From contig CAKTYZ010000005.1 in NCBI GenBank assembly GCA_934635225.1, positions 118,126 through 182,125 on the forward strand: 64,000 bases of DNA, given 5' to 3'. The notes under the pieces are model-generated. The model had not been told where the DNA came from. It worked only from the letters and a program-made list of their open reading frames with translations, and ran no database searches. Source of the stretch: an uncultured Kiritimatiellota bacterium. Its GTDB lineage: Bacteria > Verrucomicrobiota > Kiritimatiellia > RFP12 > UBA1067. The translations under genes were made by a program, and so were the position numbers. Positions 52,515 to 61,470 of this stretch are shown here, piece by piece; the first letter of the stretch is position 1; every line of letters begins with the position of its first letter.

Positions 52515-54053
52515 TTAAATGTTTGGAAGTTGCTCGACGAGACGTTCCGCGACGGCGCGTATAACTGGAACTGCTACGCTATTGCCCGTCTGATGTTTTA
52601 TTTGACCGTAGTTCACCACGATTTTGAAATCATCTGGGAATCCCTGAATACGCAGCATTTCACGCGGAGACGGACGACGTTCGTCGTTGATAAGGATGTA
52701 ATTTGCAGAAGCCCCAGCTCTCAATGCACACGAGTAGGCATGCGGCGTAATCGACCCAGCCACATTCTCATGCGAGATATAAGGCTTGGGGAAGTTCTTG
52801 TCTTTGAGTCTTTCAAGTCTGCTTGCGCGAATCGCTGGACGAACACGCAGAGATCTGTCATTTTCGGCATCATCATCAATTATGTCCGCTATCGTCTTCC
52901 TCCGCTCAATTGGAATCGGAGGAGGAAATTCAAATGCAACAGGCTTGCGAAACCCACAAATGATAATTCTCTCGCGTTTTTGCGGAACGCCATAATCCAA
53001 GGCGTTGAGAACTTTGTAATGTACATCATAGCCAGCGTTGTGTAAATGCGATAGAATAACCCTAAACGTGCGTCCATTATCGTGCGCCGTTAGGTTCCGC
53101 ACGTTCTCAAGCATAAACGCCTTTGGTTTTTTTGCCAGAAGAATTTTCTCTATGTTGAAGAAAAGCGTTCCTTGTGTCTCGTGCTTGAATCCCTCCTTGT
53201 CGCCGATGATAGAAAACGGTTGGCAGGGGAAACCTGCCAGTAGAATGTCAAAGTCGGGGATGTCAAAAGGGTCTATCTTCTGAATATCCCCAAATGGCCT
53301 TTCGCCAAAATTATTGAAGTAAGTTTTTGCAGCGTTCTTGTCCCACTCTGATGAGAATATGCATTTTCCCCCGAGAGACTGAAACCCAAGACGTATGCCA
53401 CCGATTCCTGCGAACAGATCGATGAATGTGAACTTTCCCTTTTTAGGCGCAGGAAACGGAACGTGAGGCTTGAAATCTCCTGCGTCTGGCAGTTCCCATA
53501 AAGACATCTGATAGACAAGCTCGCACACACGCAACTGGCTGGGACGGAGACGCGTGACGATCTCCGGCAGACGTTTCGCGAGGTTGGGGTCCTTGCGATC
53601 AGGCGATTCGAGGTACGCCTTGAGCTGCTTGCGCACCTTGGGCGCGGTCGCGAAATCCGCCGTGCGGACGATGACGCGCTCCGCGTCTTCTGGCGGCATT
53701 GATTTATGCTGATACTTGAACTCCGTCTTGAAGAGAAGATACTTGTCGCCGTGCGCCTTGTCCCTCGCGGGATAGCCGTAGTCACGCACCAGATCCTCGC
53801 GGGTCTTGACGCCGACGAATGCCGCCTTGTATGTCTTCCGTTCCTTCGTGCCATTGAACAGCCACAGTTCCGAAATTGACGCGGCATCCGTTTCTGTAAT
53901 TTTGTCCTCATCCGAAATCGGGTAGTTATACCAGCCACGCCACTTCGCCAGCTGCTCACCCTTGTAAGTGCCAACGAGGACAATGCGCCTTGCCGCCTCG
54001 CGCTTGCCTTGCGAAACGACATGCCTCTCGGTTCTTTGTTTCTTTTCGGACAT
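52515..54053 (-). CDS. DNA cytosine-5 methyltransferase with a 200-residue N-terminal extension
   Basis: In this 512-residue protein, residues from about 205 hold the full m5C set: FTFIDLFAGIGGIRLGFQ (I), GFPCQPFS (IV, catalytic Cys), MLENVRN (VI), PQKRERI (VIII) and HQTGNSVAVPV (X). The first 200 residues (LVGTYKGEQLAKWRGWYNYP, KYLLFKTEF and others) match no domain I know. By hand count the DNA for this extension is about 60 percent GC, while the catalytic part is about 37-45 percent, with the change near 53480. The ATG at 54053 follows the promoter at 54094-54123. Confidence 0.88.
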   Translation of the reverse strand: MSEKKQRTERHVVSQGKREAARRIVLVGTYKGEQLAKWRGWYNYPISDEDKITETDAASISELWLFNGTKERKTYKAAFVGVKTREDLVRDYGYPARDKAHGDKYLLFKTEFKYQHKSMPPEDAERVIVRTADFATAPKVRKQLKAYLESPDRKDPNLAKRLPEIVTRLRPSQLRVCELVYQMSLWELPDAGDFKPHVPFPAPKKGKFTFIDLFAGIGGIRLGFQSLGGKCIFSSEWDKNAAKTYFNNFGERPFGDIQKIDPFDIPDFDILLAGFPCQPFSIIGDKEGFKHETQGTLFFNIEKILLAKKPKAFMLENVRNLTAHDNGRTFRVILSHLHNAGYDVHYKVLNALDYGVPQKRERIIICGFRKPVAFEFPPPIPIERRKTIADIIDDDAENDRSLRVRPAIRASRLERLKDKNFPKPYISHENVAGSITPHAYSCALRAGASANYILINDERRPSPREMLRIQGFPDDFKIVVNYGQIKHQTGNSVAVPVIRAVAERLVEQLPNI

Positions 54054-54093
54054 TTGTTTCTTTCGTATTTTACAGACGTAAAACGTAACAATG

Positions 54094-54123
54094 ATTATAC
54101 CATAATCTGCCGCCTTGGGGCAA
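54094..54123 (-). promoter_or_regulatory. Promoter of the methyltransferase/endonuclease pair
   Basis: TTGCCC (54123-54118), 18 nt, TATAAT (54099-54094) with TGG before the -10. Leader about 34 nt. The promoter has the host-typical extended -10 although the genes it drives are compositionally foreign. Confidence 0.65.
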
Positions 54124-54255
54124 TGGAGGATGCGTGGCGGATGAAACGCTATATGCACAAAAATCCATCAATCCCGTGCGCTCTTGACCGCTTTGCGCGT
54201 TACGGGTCGGGCCGCGATGCAGACAGGGGCCTTCTGCATGCGGCGGCGACAGGTC

Positions 54256-55392
54256 CTATTCAAGTCGAGACCTCTGACGCGGATCAAAGGCATCACGCAA
54301 GCCTTCGCCGACGAGGACAGTCAGCAGCATGACGATGAAAAGCGCCAATGACGGGAAAAGGACCAGCCACCACGCGAAGCGGAACTGCTGGGCCTCCTGC
54401 AGGAGTTCGCCACACGACGGCGTCATCGGCGGCAAGCCAAAGCCAAGGAAGTCCAACGCCGCCAAGGAGCCAATCGCGCCCATCAGCAGAAACGGGAACA
54501 GCGTGATGAGCGGCGTCAGGGCATTCGGGAGGATATGCACGAAAATAATGCGAAAAGCCGAGCATCCGCTCACGCGCGCCGCATCGACGAACGCATGCCG
54601 CCGCAACCGCAGGAACTCCGCGCGCAAATAGTAGCTGACGGCAATCCAGTTGAAGATCGCATAGCAGACAAGCAGGACGGCAAACGAGCGACCGACCGTC
54701 GAACCGATGAAAATCATAACATACAGAAACGGAACCGCCGACCAAATCTCGGTAAATCGTTGCAGAAGAATGTCCACGACCCCGCCAAAATAGCCTTCTA
54801 TGGCGCCAACGAACAGTCCGAACAGCATCCCCGACAAGGCCAAGGCGAGTCCGAACAGCAACGCGATGCGAAGTCCGTGGACAACGCGCGCATAGACATC
54901 ACGTCCGCCCGCGTCAATGCCAAAGGGATGCTCGGGAACGGGACGGAACGGAAACGAGACTTCCGGCGCGGGCGACATCGTCTGGGTAATCCTCGACGGC
55001 GTCTTTGGCGTCAGGAAATAACGCACATAGCCCGGCTGCCGCGTGCGGCGAACCGTGTAGTCGCGTTGCAAGGCCTTTTCCGCTTCCGTCAGGCTTTTCA
55101 TTACCTTCTTCCTCAGTTCTTCCGGACCTTCGTAGTCGACCACGGTTCCGTCATCCAACACACTCCACCGCGCCGTCTGAATATCGTAGGTCCGCTCAAT
55201 GACGGGCTCGCGATACTTCTCAAGACTCGCCGGATCGACAACTGCGCGCGGATCGCAGGGACAGACCCACTCAGCGCAAAGGCAAAAGAGAAAAATGCCC
55301 CCCAGCATCCAAAGCGAATACCACGCGCGCTTCGTACGACGAAACGCCCGCAGTCGTTTTCTGGTCAAAGGGGAGAAAATCTTCAGTGACAT
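54256..55392 (-). CDS. ABC transporter permease, YejE/DppC type
   Basis: A 378-residue inner-membrane permease. It has the YejE architecture: N-terminal membrane helix, long periplasmic insertion (about residues 45-165), then the BPD transport domain with EHPFGIDAGGRDVYARVVHGLRIALLFGL and the EAA loop DAARVSGCSAFRIIFVHILPNALTPLI. YejABEF imports peptides such as microcin C. The other subunits are not in the window, so this is an orphan here. Own promoter 12 nt upstream. Confidence 0.88.
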   Translation of the reverse strand: MSLKIFSPLTRKRLRAFRRTKRAWYSLWMLGGIFLFCLCAEWVCPCDPRAVVDPASLEKYREPVIERTYDIQTARWSVLDDGTVVDYEGPEELRKKVMKSLTEAEKALQRDYTVRRTRQPGYVRYFLTPKTPSRITQTMSPAPEVSFPFRPVPEHPFGIDAGGRDVYARVVHGLRIALLFGLALALSGMLFGLFVGAIEGYFGGVVDILLQRFTEIWSAVPFLYVMIFIGSTVGRSFAVLLVCYAIFNWIAVSYYLRAEFLRLRRHAFVDAARVSGCSAFRIIFVHILPNALTPLITLFPFLLMGAIGSLAALDFLGFGLPPMTPSCGELLQEAQQFRFAWWLVLFPSLALFIVMLLTVLVGEGLRDAFDPRQRSRLE

Positions 55393-55404
55393 CTTCTGCC
55401 GCGT

Positions 55405-55433
55405 ATTATACACAATGGGCCACGTGACGGCAA
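55405..55433 (-). promoter_or_regulatory. Promoter of the YejE-like gene, short leader
   Basis: TTGCCG (55433-55428), 17 nt, TATAAT (55410-55405). The -10 ends 12 nt before the ATG, so the predicted leader is about six bases. Confidence 0.65.
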
Positions 55434-55457
55434 CCCCGCCACCAAGGCGGTTCGCCG

Positions 55458-56786
55458 TCACCGCCTTCGCGACGGCAAAAGCGCGGCATAGACGGCGAGA
55501 GTCACGCAGACAGGCGCGACAAAGATTGCCGCAACCGCCATGGCCCAGCCGGGAACGCCCAACGGCAAGAGAATGACAAGCGTCGAGAAAAGGGAAAGCG
55601 TGTACGCGATCTGTCCGCACATGACCGCCTTCGGGCGCTTCAACGCTGCGGCAATGCCTTCGATTCGCGCCCGGACGGCATGAATCACCGCGATGAGCGA
55701 ATAGATGCCGATCACCAGCCGTGCCGTCGGCAAGATGCGCACAGGGACGTTCTGGAAGACGCCGAAATACCAGTCACCGACAAGCGGCGTCGCGAAAAGG
55801 AGCGGAATGATCCCGAGAAGCAGCCCTGCCGCAAGCGCATACACGAGCAACCGCCGGTCGCCAGGATACTCGGGCACGAACTTGACGGAGACCGTCTGAA
55901 GCTTCAGGGCCGCGAAGGCGACCGGATTGGCGACGCCCAGCGTGACATAATGAATCGCCAGCATGTCCGCCGCATTCGCCGTCCGCGCGACAAACGCCGC
56001 GACGACAAGAGGCGAGCAAGCCAACAGGAACCCGCCAAGCGCCAATGGCAACGTAAAGCGGAACTGCTCAGACAGCAAAGCGGATGATGACGGCAGAAGT
56101 TCGGCATGGCGGTCGACGGTCGCGTCGTTGGGCCTGTTCGGGAGACGCGCGACATAGGGCCGCGCGTAAAGCCACGTCAGCAGAGTCTCGACCCAGACAC
56201 CGAACGTCAACGCAAAAAGGCCCCAATACGGACCGACAAGGCCAAGTCTGGGGAATGCGATGGAGAAGCCCAACGTGACGAAAATCCGCGCCAGCGTCGC
56301 GTTGTTCGACTTGCCGCTTTCAAGATTGTTGAAAAGGACGACCATGGGCACGTTTCGGACGAAGAACCCCGCGTTCATGACGACGCCGAAGAGAAGCGTC
56401 CAGCGCGAAATCGACGCGAGTTCAGGCGGAAGATGGAAGAACCCCAAGAACACCCAGTCGTTCACGAACGGCAGAGCCGGAACGCACTGGAGCGCGAGCA
56501 ACGCCACCATCATGAGCGCGTTAAGCCGCTTGAAGGAGACGTATCCGAAATAAGTCTTCGCGAAGACAAGCCCTGTCGTGACAAGCCCGCCGCCAAGAGC
56601 CCCTATCATGAACATGATCATCTGGCCCTGACTAAAGGCCGTCAGCGCATTGACCCCCTGATCCCCGTGCGTGACAATGCCGGCGACAAGCGGATAGGAG
56701 AGCGACTGCGAGAAGCCCTGCAGAAGAAGCGGCACGTAGAAGCGCGTAACGCGCGCAACCGAGAACCTGGGCTCGTTCCCCGCCAT
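55458..56786 (-). CDS. MOP-superfamily membrane transporter (MATE/flippase-like)
   Basis: A 442-residue protein with about 12 hydrophobic segments and a MATE/flippase-like layout: VTRFYVPLLLQGFSQSLSYPLVAGIV at the start and RFTLPLALGGFLLACSPLVVAAFVAR opening the second half. Sequence is only loosely like known families. The ATG at 56786 comes four bases after the stop of the GHL10 gene, so the two are co-transcribed. It may move a glycan or lipid-linked compound. Confidence 0.7.
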   Translation of the reverse strand: MAGNEPRFSVARVTRFYVPLLLQGFSQSLSYPLVAGIVTHGDQGVNALTAFSQGQMIMFMIGALGGGLVTTGLVFAKTYFGYVSFKRLNALMMVALLALQCVPALPFVNDWVFLGFFHLPPELASISRWTLLFGVVMNAGFFVRNVPMVVLFNNLESGKSNNATLARIFVTLGFSIAFPRLGLVGPYWGLFALTFGVWVETLLTWLYARPYVARLPNRPNDATVDRHAELLPSSSALLSEQFRFTLPLALGGFLLACSPLVVAAFVARTANAADMLAIHYVTLGVANPVAFAALKLQTVSVKFVPEYPGDRRLLVYALAAGLLLGIIPLLFATPLVGDWYFGVFQNVPVRILPTARLVIGIYSLIAVIHAVRARIEGIAAALKRPKAVMCGQIAYTLSLFSTLVILLPLGVPGWAMAVAAIFVAPVCVTLAVYAALLPSRRR

Positions 56787-56790
56787 GTCG

Positions 56791-58371
56791 TCACCAGATC
56801 CCAAGACGAAGATAAGGGAAGATGGACTTTTCGAGCGTTGTGTCGAGATCAAACAGCGACACGCCCGCAAAACCGTATTTGCGCACGAGATTGATCTGTC
56901 CGATGACCTGCCGCGCATCAAGCCGCGACTCGTTCGCCGTGACGCCAATGCCGACGATGATACGCCGCGCATGGCTTCGCGGAGTCGCCTGAACAGCCAA
57001 AAGTTCCTCGAACTTCGCGTTTGACTCGCAATAGTCCATGGGCACAAGGTAATCGACCAGCCCCGCATCCAACCAGCCGTACCAGTCCTGCCCCACCGTC
57101 GCGACGCAAGACGGATACTTGCCATAGACCGCCGTCGTCAGCCATTTGGGCCGCCGGACATGACGCCGGGCCTCGGCAACGAACTGCGTGATCACGGCCG
57201 CCGCATTCTGCGGCTTGACCGCCGTGTCTCCCCAGCGGACAAAGTCAAGATGGATGCCGACAAGTGACGGATATCGCGTCAGCATCTCGTCCAGCGCGGC
57301 CAAAACGCGTGCCCGCACCTGCGGATTCGATGGGTCGAGATAGTCCGTCTGCACGCCTTTCGGCGTCTTCAGTCGCCAGCCACGACGGCTGTAGTCCGCC
57401 AAACAGGCCGGCGTGGCCCGCGTCGCAGAAAAGCAGATCATCCACGCATGAACCCGAACGCCCATGCCGCGTGCCGCCGCAAGGCAAGCCGCGAGTTGGT
57501 CGCCTTCTTGAGCAAAGGTCTTCGAGTGCGGCAGAACGGCACTCGGATAATGGGCGAATCCCGCGCCCGCAACATTGACGAAGAGATCCGTGACGCGCGC
57601 CTCCCGAAGGATGCGCATCGTCTTCGCCCAATTCCCCGGATAAAGGCCGCACCCCGAATGATCCCATGTCGCATGGATCTCACCCGCGCGCGGAGTCTGC
57701 CGAACCGCCAGCGCACGGGTCTCAGCCGCCGCCGCGCTCACGCGCTGGCGATGCCCCGCAAGGCTCCACGCCGAGGCATCGACCGAACCGACGAGCGCAC
57801 CAAGAAGCTGCGCCTTGAGCTCTTCGTCGCCGTCCGCCAGAAGGACATGCGTCATCCAATAGCCGGCGTCCGAAGCAAGCCACGCGGGCTCGCCCGTCGC
57901 GCGTCCATTCCGGTCCGCCCATGTCGCGATCACCCGCGAACGGCCCGTGATCGGGCGCACCCGCTGAAGGACGGTCGAGGTCTGGAGGATGGACGACGGA
58001 AGCCCCACGGGCGTCGCTGTCGAGAACGTCATCCGACTGTAAGCGCCAGGATAAGGCGCGGCAACATAGCCAACGGGCTTGACCCCCATCAAGTCCGCCA
58101 ACGCCGGGGATGCGGAATAAAAGACGACCAGGCGGCCGCCGCGCGCACGAAAGTTCCGAAGCGTCTTCACTTCAGCCGCCGAGGGATTCGAGAATCCGAC
58201 GAGAAACGCCAGACGCTCCTTCGCGAGAGCCGTGGACATCTCACGCGGCGTCGTCACGCGCGCGGCAATCCGCTCTTGCTTCAGCCAACGCTGGACATGA
58301 TTCGCAAGCGACGTGTAATACCCAGGCTCGTGGGCGATGATCGCCACGGTCAGCAGAAGCGAACTAAGCAT
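56791..58371 (-). CDS. Secreted GHL10-type glycoside hydrolase-like protein
   Basis: The 526-residue protein has a short N-terminal hydrophobic leader, then a flavodoxin-like part (residues 20-210) and a TIM-barrel domain of GHL10/YngK type: GEIHATWDHSGCGLYPGNWAKTM, RVHAWMICFSA, DYLDPSNPQVRARVLAALDEML, GIHLDFVRWGD and VDYLVPMDYCES. The barrel carries conserved acidic residues at strand ends. Substrate of the family is not established; peptidoglycan or polysaccharide has been proposed. It starts 12 nt after hisD. Confidence 0.78.
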   Translation of the reverse strand: MLSSLLLTVAIIAHEPGYYTSLANHVQRWLKQERIAARVTTPREMSTALAKERLAFLVGFSNPSAAEVKTLRNFRARGGRLVVFYSASPALADLMGVKPVGYVAAPYPGAYSRMTFSTATPVGLPSSILQTSTVLQRVRPITGRSRVIATWADRNGRATGEPAWLASDAGYWMTHVLLADGDEELKAQLLGALVGSVDASAWSLAGHRQRVSAAAAETRALAVRQTPRAGEIHATWDHSGCGLYPGNWAKTMRILREARVTDLFVNVAGAGFAHYPSAVLPHSKTFAQEGDQLAACLAAARGMGVRVHAWMICFSATRATPACLADYSRRGWRLKTPKGVQTDYLDPSNPQVRARVLAALDEMLTRYPSLVGIHLDFVRWGDTAVKPQNAAAVITQFVAEARRHVRRPKWLTTAVYGKYPSCVATVGQDWYGWLDAGLVDYLVPMDYCESNAKFEELLAVQATPRSHARRIIVGIGVTANESRLDARQVIGQINLVRKYGFAGVSLFDLDTTLEKSIFPYLRLGIW

Positions 58372-58383
58372 GAGACACAGCCA

Positions 58384-59664
58384 TCACTCAAAGCGAATGG
58401 TTGCCGCACGGCCATGGCCGTCCAGCCCCTCGACCGCCGCAAACGCCTCGATTGTCGCCTTCGTCCGGGCAAGATCCGCCTGCGTGAACGCCACAAAACT
58501 GTGACGGCGACGGAAATCGTCCGGCGTCAGCCCGTTGAACATGTTCGCCGCGCCACCCGTCGGGAGAACATGCGAAGGTCCCGCCACGAAATCACCCGCC
58601 GATTCGGGCGTCCACGCGCCCGCGAAGACAGCGCCCGCCGCGCGCACGCCCTTCATGACCCGAAGCGCGTCTTTCGTCATGATCTCGAAATGCTCCGGCG
58701 CAAAACGGTTGACGACCTCCAGCCCCTCGGCCACATCCTTTGCGACAACAATGAGAAGGCCTTCTCGGTCGATCACGCGTTCGACAAGCGCACGGCGCGA
58801 GAGCGTCTTCGCCTGCTTCTGCACTTCGCGGCGAATCTCTTCGGCGAACGCGGCAGAGGTGCAGACGCACAGCGACTTCTCCAGCCCCGAGCCATGTTCC
58901 GCCTGCGAGAGCAGATCGGCGGCGATCCAACGCACGTCCACGGAACCGTCCGTCAAGACGGCGATTTCGCTCGGTCCCGCGACCTGGTCAATTGCAACAT
59001 AGCCGTAAACCTGACGCTTCGCCGCCGTGACATAGGCGTTTCCAGGTCCCGCGATCTTCTGGACCTTCCGGCAGGTCTTCGTGCCGAACGCCATCAGCCC
59101 AATCGCCTGGATTCCTCCCACGCGATAGACTTCGGTCGCCCCCGCCAACTTCAGCGCGAACAAAAGGACAGGATTGACGCGCCCGTCCTTCCCGGCTGGC
59201 GTACAGGCGACGATCTCCTTCACGCCTGCGGCCTTTGCGAGCGTGACCGTCATGATCGACGTGGACGCGAGCGGCGCCGTGCCGCCCGGCACATAGACGC
59301 CCACACGGTCCATCGGCGAGAAGAACTCGCCGGCCGAACCGCCGCATGGCGTCTTCATTGACCAAGGCTTGCGGAGCGACGCCTTCGAGAACGCAAGAAC
59401 GCGACGATGCGCGTCCTTGACGGCCCGCACAAGCTTCGCGTCAATCCCCCTCTCGGAGACCTTCGTCAAATCGACCTTGAGGTCCTTCGCTCGGGCAGCC
59501 CTGAAGCCCTCGTACTGCGCGACAAGTTCCAAGACCGCCAGGTCACCGCGCGCACGGATGTCCGCCAATGCGGCTGCCGCCGCTTTCTCGGCTTCCTCGG
59601 GAAACGCCGGACGCGCGTTGAACGCCGCGATCCGGCGGTCTCCCGCCTTCACGATTCGAATCAC
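58384..59664 (-). CDS. hisD: Histidinol dehydrogenase
   Basis: A 426-residue protein with RVGVYVPGGTAPLASTSIMT, KIAGPGNAYVTAAKRQVYGYVAIDQVAGPSEIAVLTD, ADLLSQAEHGSG, NRFAPEHFEI and AGPSHVLPTGGAANMFNGLT. These cover the NAD site, the zinc ligands and the catalytic Glu/His pair. It oxidises histidinol to histidine. The GTG start at 59664 overlaps the fabZ stop by four bases. It is the only his gene in the window and sits in a fatty-acid operon, so histidine genes are probably dispersed. Confidence 0.95.
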   Translation of the reverse strand: MIRIVKAGDRRIAAFNARPAFPEEAEKAAAAALADIRARGDLAVLELVAQYEGFRAARAKDLKVDLTKVSERGIDAKLVRAVKDAHRRVLAFSKASLRKPWSMKTPCGGSAGEFFSPMDRVGVYVPGGTAPLASTSIMTVTLAKAAGVKEIVACTPAGKDGRVNPVLLFALKLAGATEVYRVGGIQAIGLMAFGTKTCRKVQKIAGPGNAYVTAAKRQVYGYVAIDQVAGPSEIAVLTDGSVDVRWIAADLLSQAEHGSGLEKSLCVCTSAAFAEEIRREVQKQAKTLSRRALVERVIDREGLLIVVAKDVAEGLEVVNRFAPEHFEIMTKDALRVMKGVRAAGAVFAGAWTPESAGDFVAGPSHVLPTGGAANMFNGLTPDDFRRRHSFVAFTQADLARTKATIEAFAAVEGLDGHGRAATIRFE

Positions 59665-60140
59665 TTGTGGCCTCCGTCGCCCATCATGCACTTGACCGTG
59701 CATTCCACGGCGGGAAGCCCCTTTGCGTCTGGCTCGCCGTTCAGGTAGCCCTTAAAGTTGTAGATGCCCAGCGTCTTGCGTTCACGAACGGTCTCAAAGA
59801 GAGTCACGAGACGATCGCCCGGGCGGAACGACTGGCGAAAACGCGCGTCCGAGACGGCCGCAAGCAAAAAGGTCGCCTGCTCGCCAAGGACACCGCGCGC
59901 GACAACTGCCGCGCCCGCGACCTGCGCCATCGACTCGATGAGAATGACGCCCGGCACGACGGGGAAACCGGGGAAGTGCCCCTTGAAGAAGTCGTTCTTC
60001 TCGTTCGTGTAGGTGTATTCGCCGATGCCGCCCCTCTCATCCGCCTCCAGAAGGCGGTCAACGAAAAGGAACGGCGGACGGTGAGGCAGAAGGGACTCGC
60101 CGCTCAGGTTATAGACAGTCTTGAACTTTGGAAATTCCAT
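59661..60140 (-). CDS. fabZ: 3-hydroxyacyl-ACP dehydratase
   Basis: A 159-residue hot-dog-fold protein. LLPHRPPFLFVDRLLE and FKGHFPGFPVVPGVILIESMAQVAGAAV contain the catalytic His and Glu of FabZ. It dehydrates 3-hydroxyacyl-ACP in fatty acid elongation. The ATG at 60140 has AAGGA 9 nt upstream. Third gene after fabH and fabF. Confidence 0.92.
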   Translation of the reverse strand: MEFPKFKTVYNLSGESLLPHRPPFLFVDRLLEADERGGIGEYTYTNEKNDFFKGHFPGFPVVPGVILIESMAQVAGAAVVARGVLGEQATFLLAAVSDARFRQSFRPGDRLVTLFETVRERKTLGIYNFKGYLNGEPDAKGLPAVECTVKCMMGDGGHK

Positions 60141-60173
60141 GTCTCTCAATCCTTCCAGTCTTGCAAACCTCGC

Positions 60174-61457
60174 TTAGGCCTTTTTCAGCACCAAGATCCC
60201 GTTGTGTCCGCCAAAGCCCAACGAACTCGACAGCGCAACGCGGATATCACGCGCAACACCCTTGTTCGGCGTGTAGTTGAGGTCCAGCGGAACCTCCCCC
60301 TTTGACACGTCAACCTCAAGGTCCGGCTCGTCATAGTTGATCGTCGGCGGGACAAAGCCCTCCTTGATCGCCAGAGCCGTAATCGCCGCCTCCAACGCGC
60401 CTGTCGCGCCAAGCAGATGTCCGTGCATCGACTTCGTCGAGGAGATGTTGATCGCCTTCGCGCCCTCTTCGCCGAAAACCGTCTTGAAGGCCTTCGTCTC
60501 CATCTGGTCGTTGAGATGCGTTGACGTGCCATGCGCGTTGATGTAGTCAATCATCGACTTGTCGGTCACGCCCGCGTCCTTCAACGCGATTTCAATCGCC
60601 CGGATCGCGCCAGCGCCGGACGGATCCGGCGCCGTGATGTGATAGGCGTCGCATGTCGCGCCATACCCCGCCAGCTCGGCGTAGACCCGTGCGCCGCGCG
60701 CTTTCGCGTGCTCTTCGCTCTCCAGCACGACAACCGCCGCGCCTTCGCCCATGACAAAGCCATCACGGCCCTTGGTAAACGGACGACAGCTCGTCTCCGG
60801 CGTGTCGTTGTAGTGCGTTGAGAGGGCCTTCATCTTCATGAAGCCGCCCACCGCGAACTCAATGATCGCAGCCTCCGTGCCGCCTGCGACAACGACATCC
60901 GCGCGTCCTGCGCGAATCATGTCCAAGCCAAAGCCAAGGGCGTCGGTCGAAGAGGCGCACGCCGTGACAACGACTTGCGACGGCCCCTTCGCGCCCAGCG
61001 CAATCGAGACGTTGCCTGCCGCCTCATTCGAAATCAGTTCGGGAATCGCAAGCGGCGAAACGCGGTCCGGCCCGCGATCGAAGAGAATCTTGTAGTTCTC
61101 GCCCGTTACGTCAAGGCCTCCAATCCCGTTGCCGATCAGAACGCCGACACGCTCCATGTCGGGTTTCGACTCTTCCGTATAGCCGGCGTCCTTCCACGCC
61201 TCGACTGCAGCCGCGACCGCATACTGGGAGAAAAGCCCCATATGCCGAGCCTCGCGCTTGTCAATCATGCCAGATTCGATCGCATAGGCATGGAAGTCTC
61301 TCACCTCGCCTGCGACCTGCGAGGTGCAGCGGGACGAATCAAACTTCGTGATTCGTCCGATGCCGGGCTTGCCCGCCTTGAGATTCGCCCAAGCGGCATC
61401 CTTGCCATTGCCGCTCGCGCAGAGCATTCCAATGCCAGTAATCATCACTTTCTTCAT
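60174..61457 (-). CDS. fabF: 3-oxoacyl-ACP synthase II
   Basis: A 427-residue condensing enzyme with MITGIGMLCASGNG at the start, VVTACASSTDALG with the nucleophile Cys, INAHGTSTHLND and TKSMHGHLLGATGALE with the two His, and SLGFGGHNGILVLKK at the end. It elongates acyl-ACP with malonyl-ACP. It starts 13 nt after the fabH stop. Confidence 0.95.
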   Translation of the reverse strand: MKKVMITGIGMLCASGNGKDAAWANLKAGKPGIGRITKFDSSRCTSQVAGEVRDFHAYAIESGMIDKREARHMGLFSQYAVAAAVEAWKDAGYTEESKPDMERVGVLIGNGIGGLDVTGENYKILFDRGPDRVSPLAIPELISNEAAGNVSIALGAKGPSQVVVTACASSTDALGFGLDMIRAGRADVVVAGGTEAAIIEFAVGGFMKMKALSTHYNDTPETSCRPFTKGRDGFVMGEGAAVVVLESEEHAKARGARVYAELAGYGATCDAYHITAPDPSGAGAIRAIEIALKDAGVTDKSMIDYINAHGTSTHLNDQMETKAFKTVFGEEGAKAINISSTKSMHGHLLGATGALEAAITALAIKEGFVPPTINYDEPDLEVDVSKGEVPLDLNYTPNKGVARDIRVALSSSLGFGGHNGILVLKKA

Positions 61458-61470
61458 GGTTGGGTTCCTT

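Noticed and set aside
54054..54158. Longer N-terminus of the cytosine methyltransferase
   Set aside because: These codons include the promoter -10 and -35 and would lie upstream of the transcription start.
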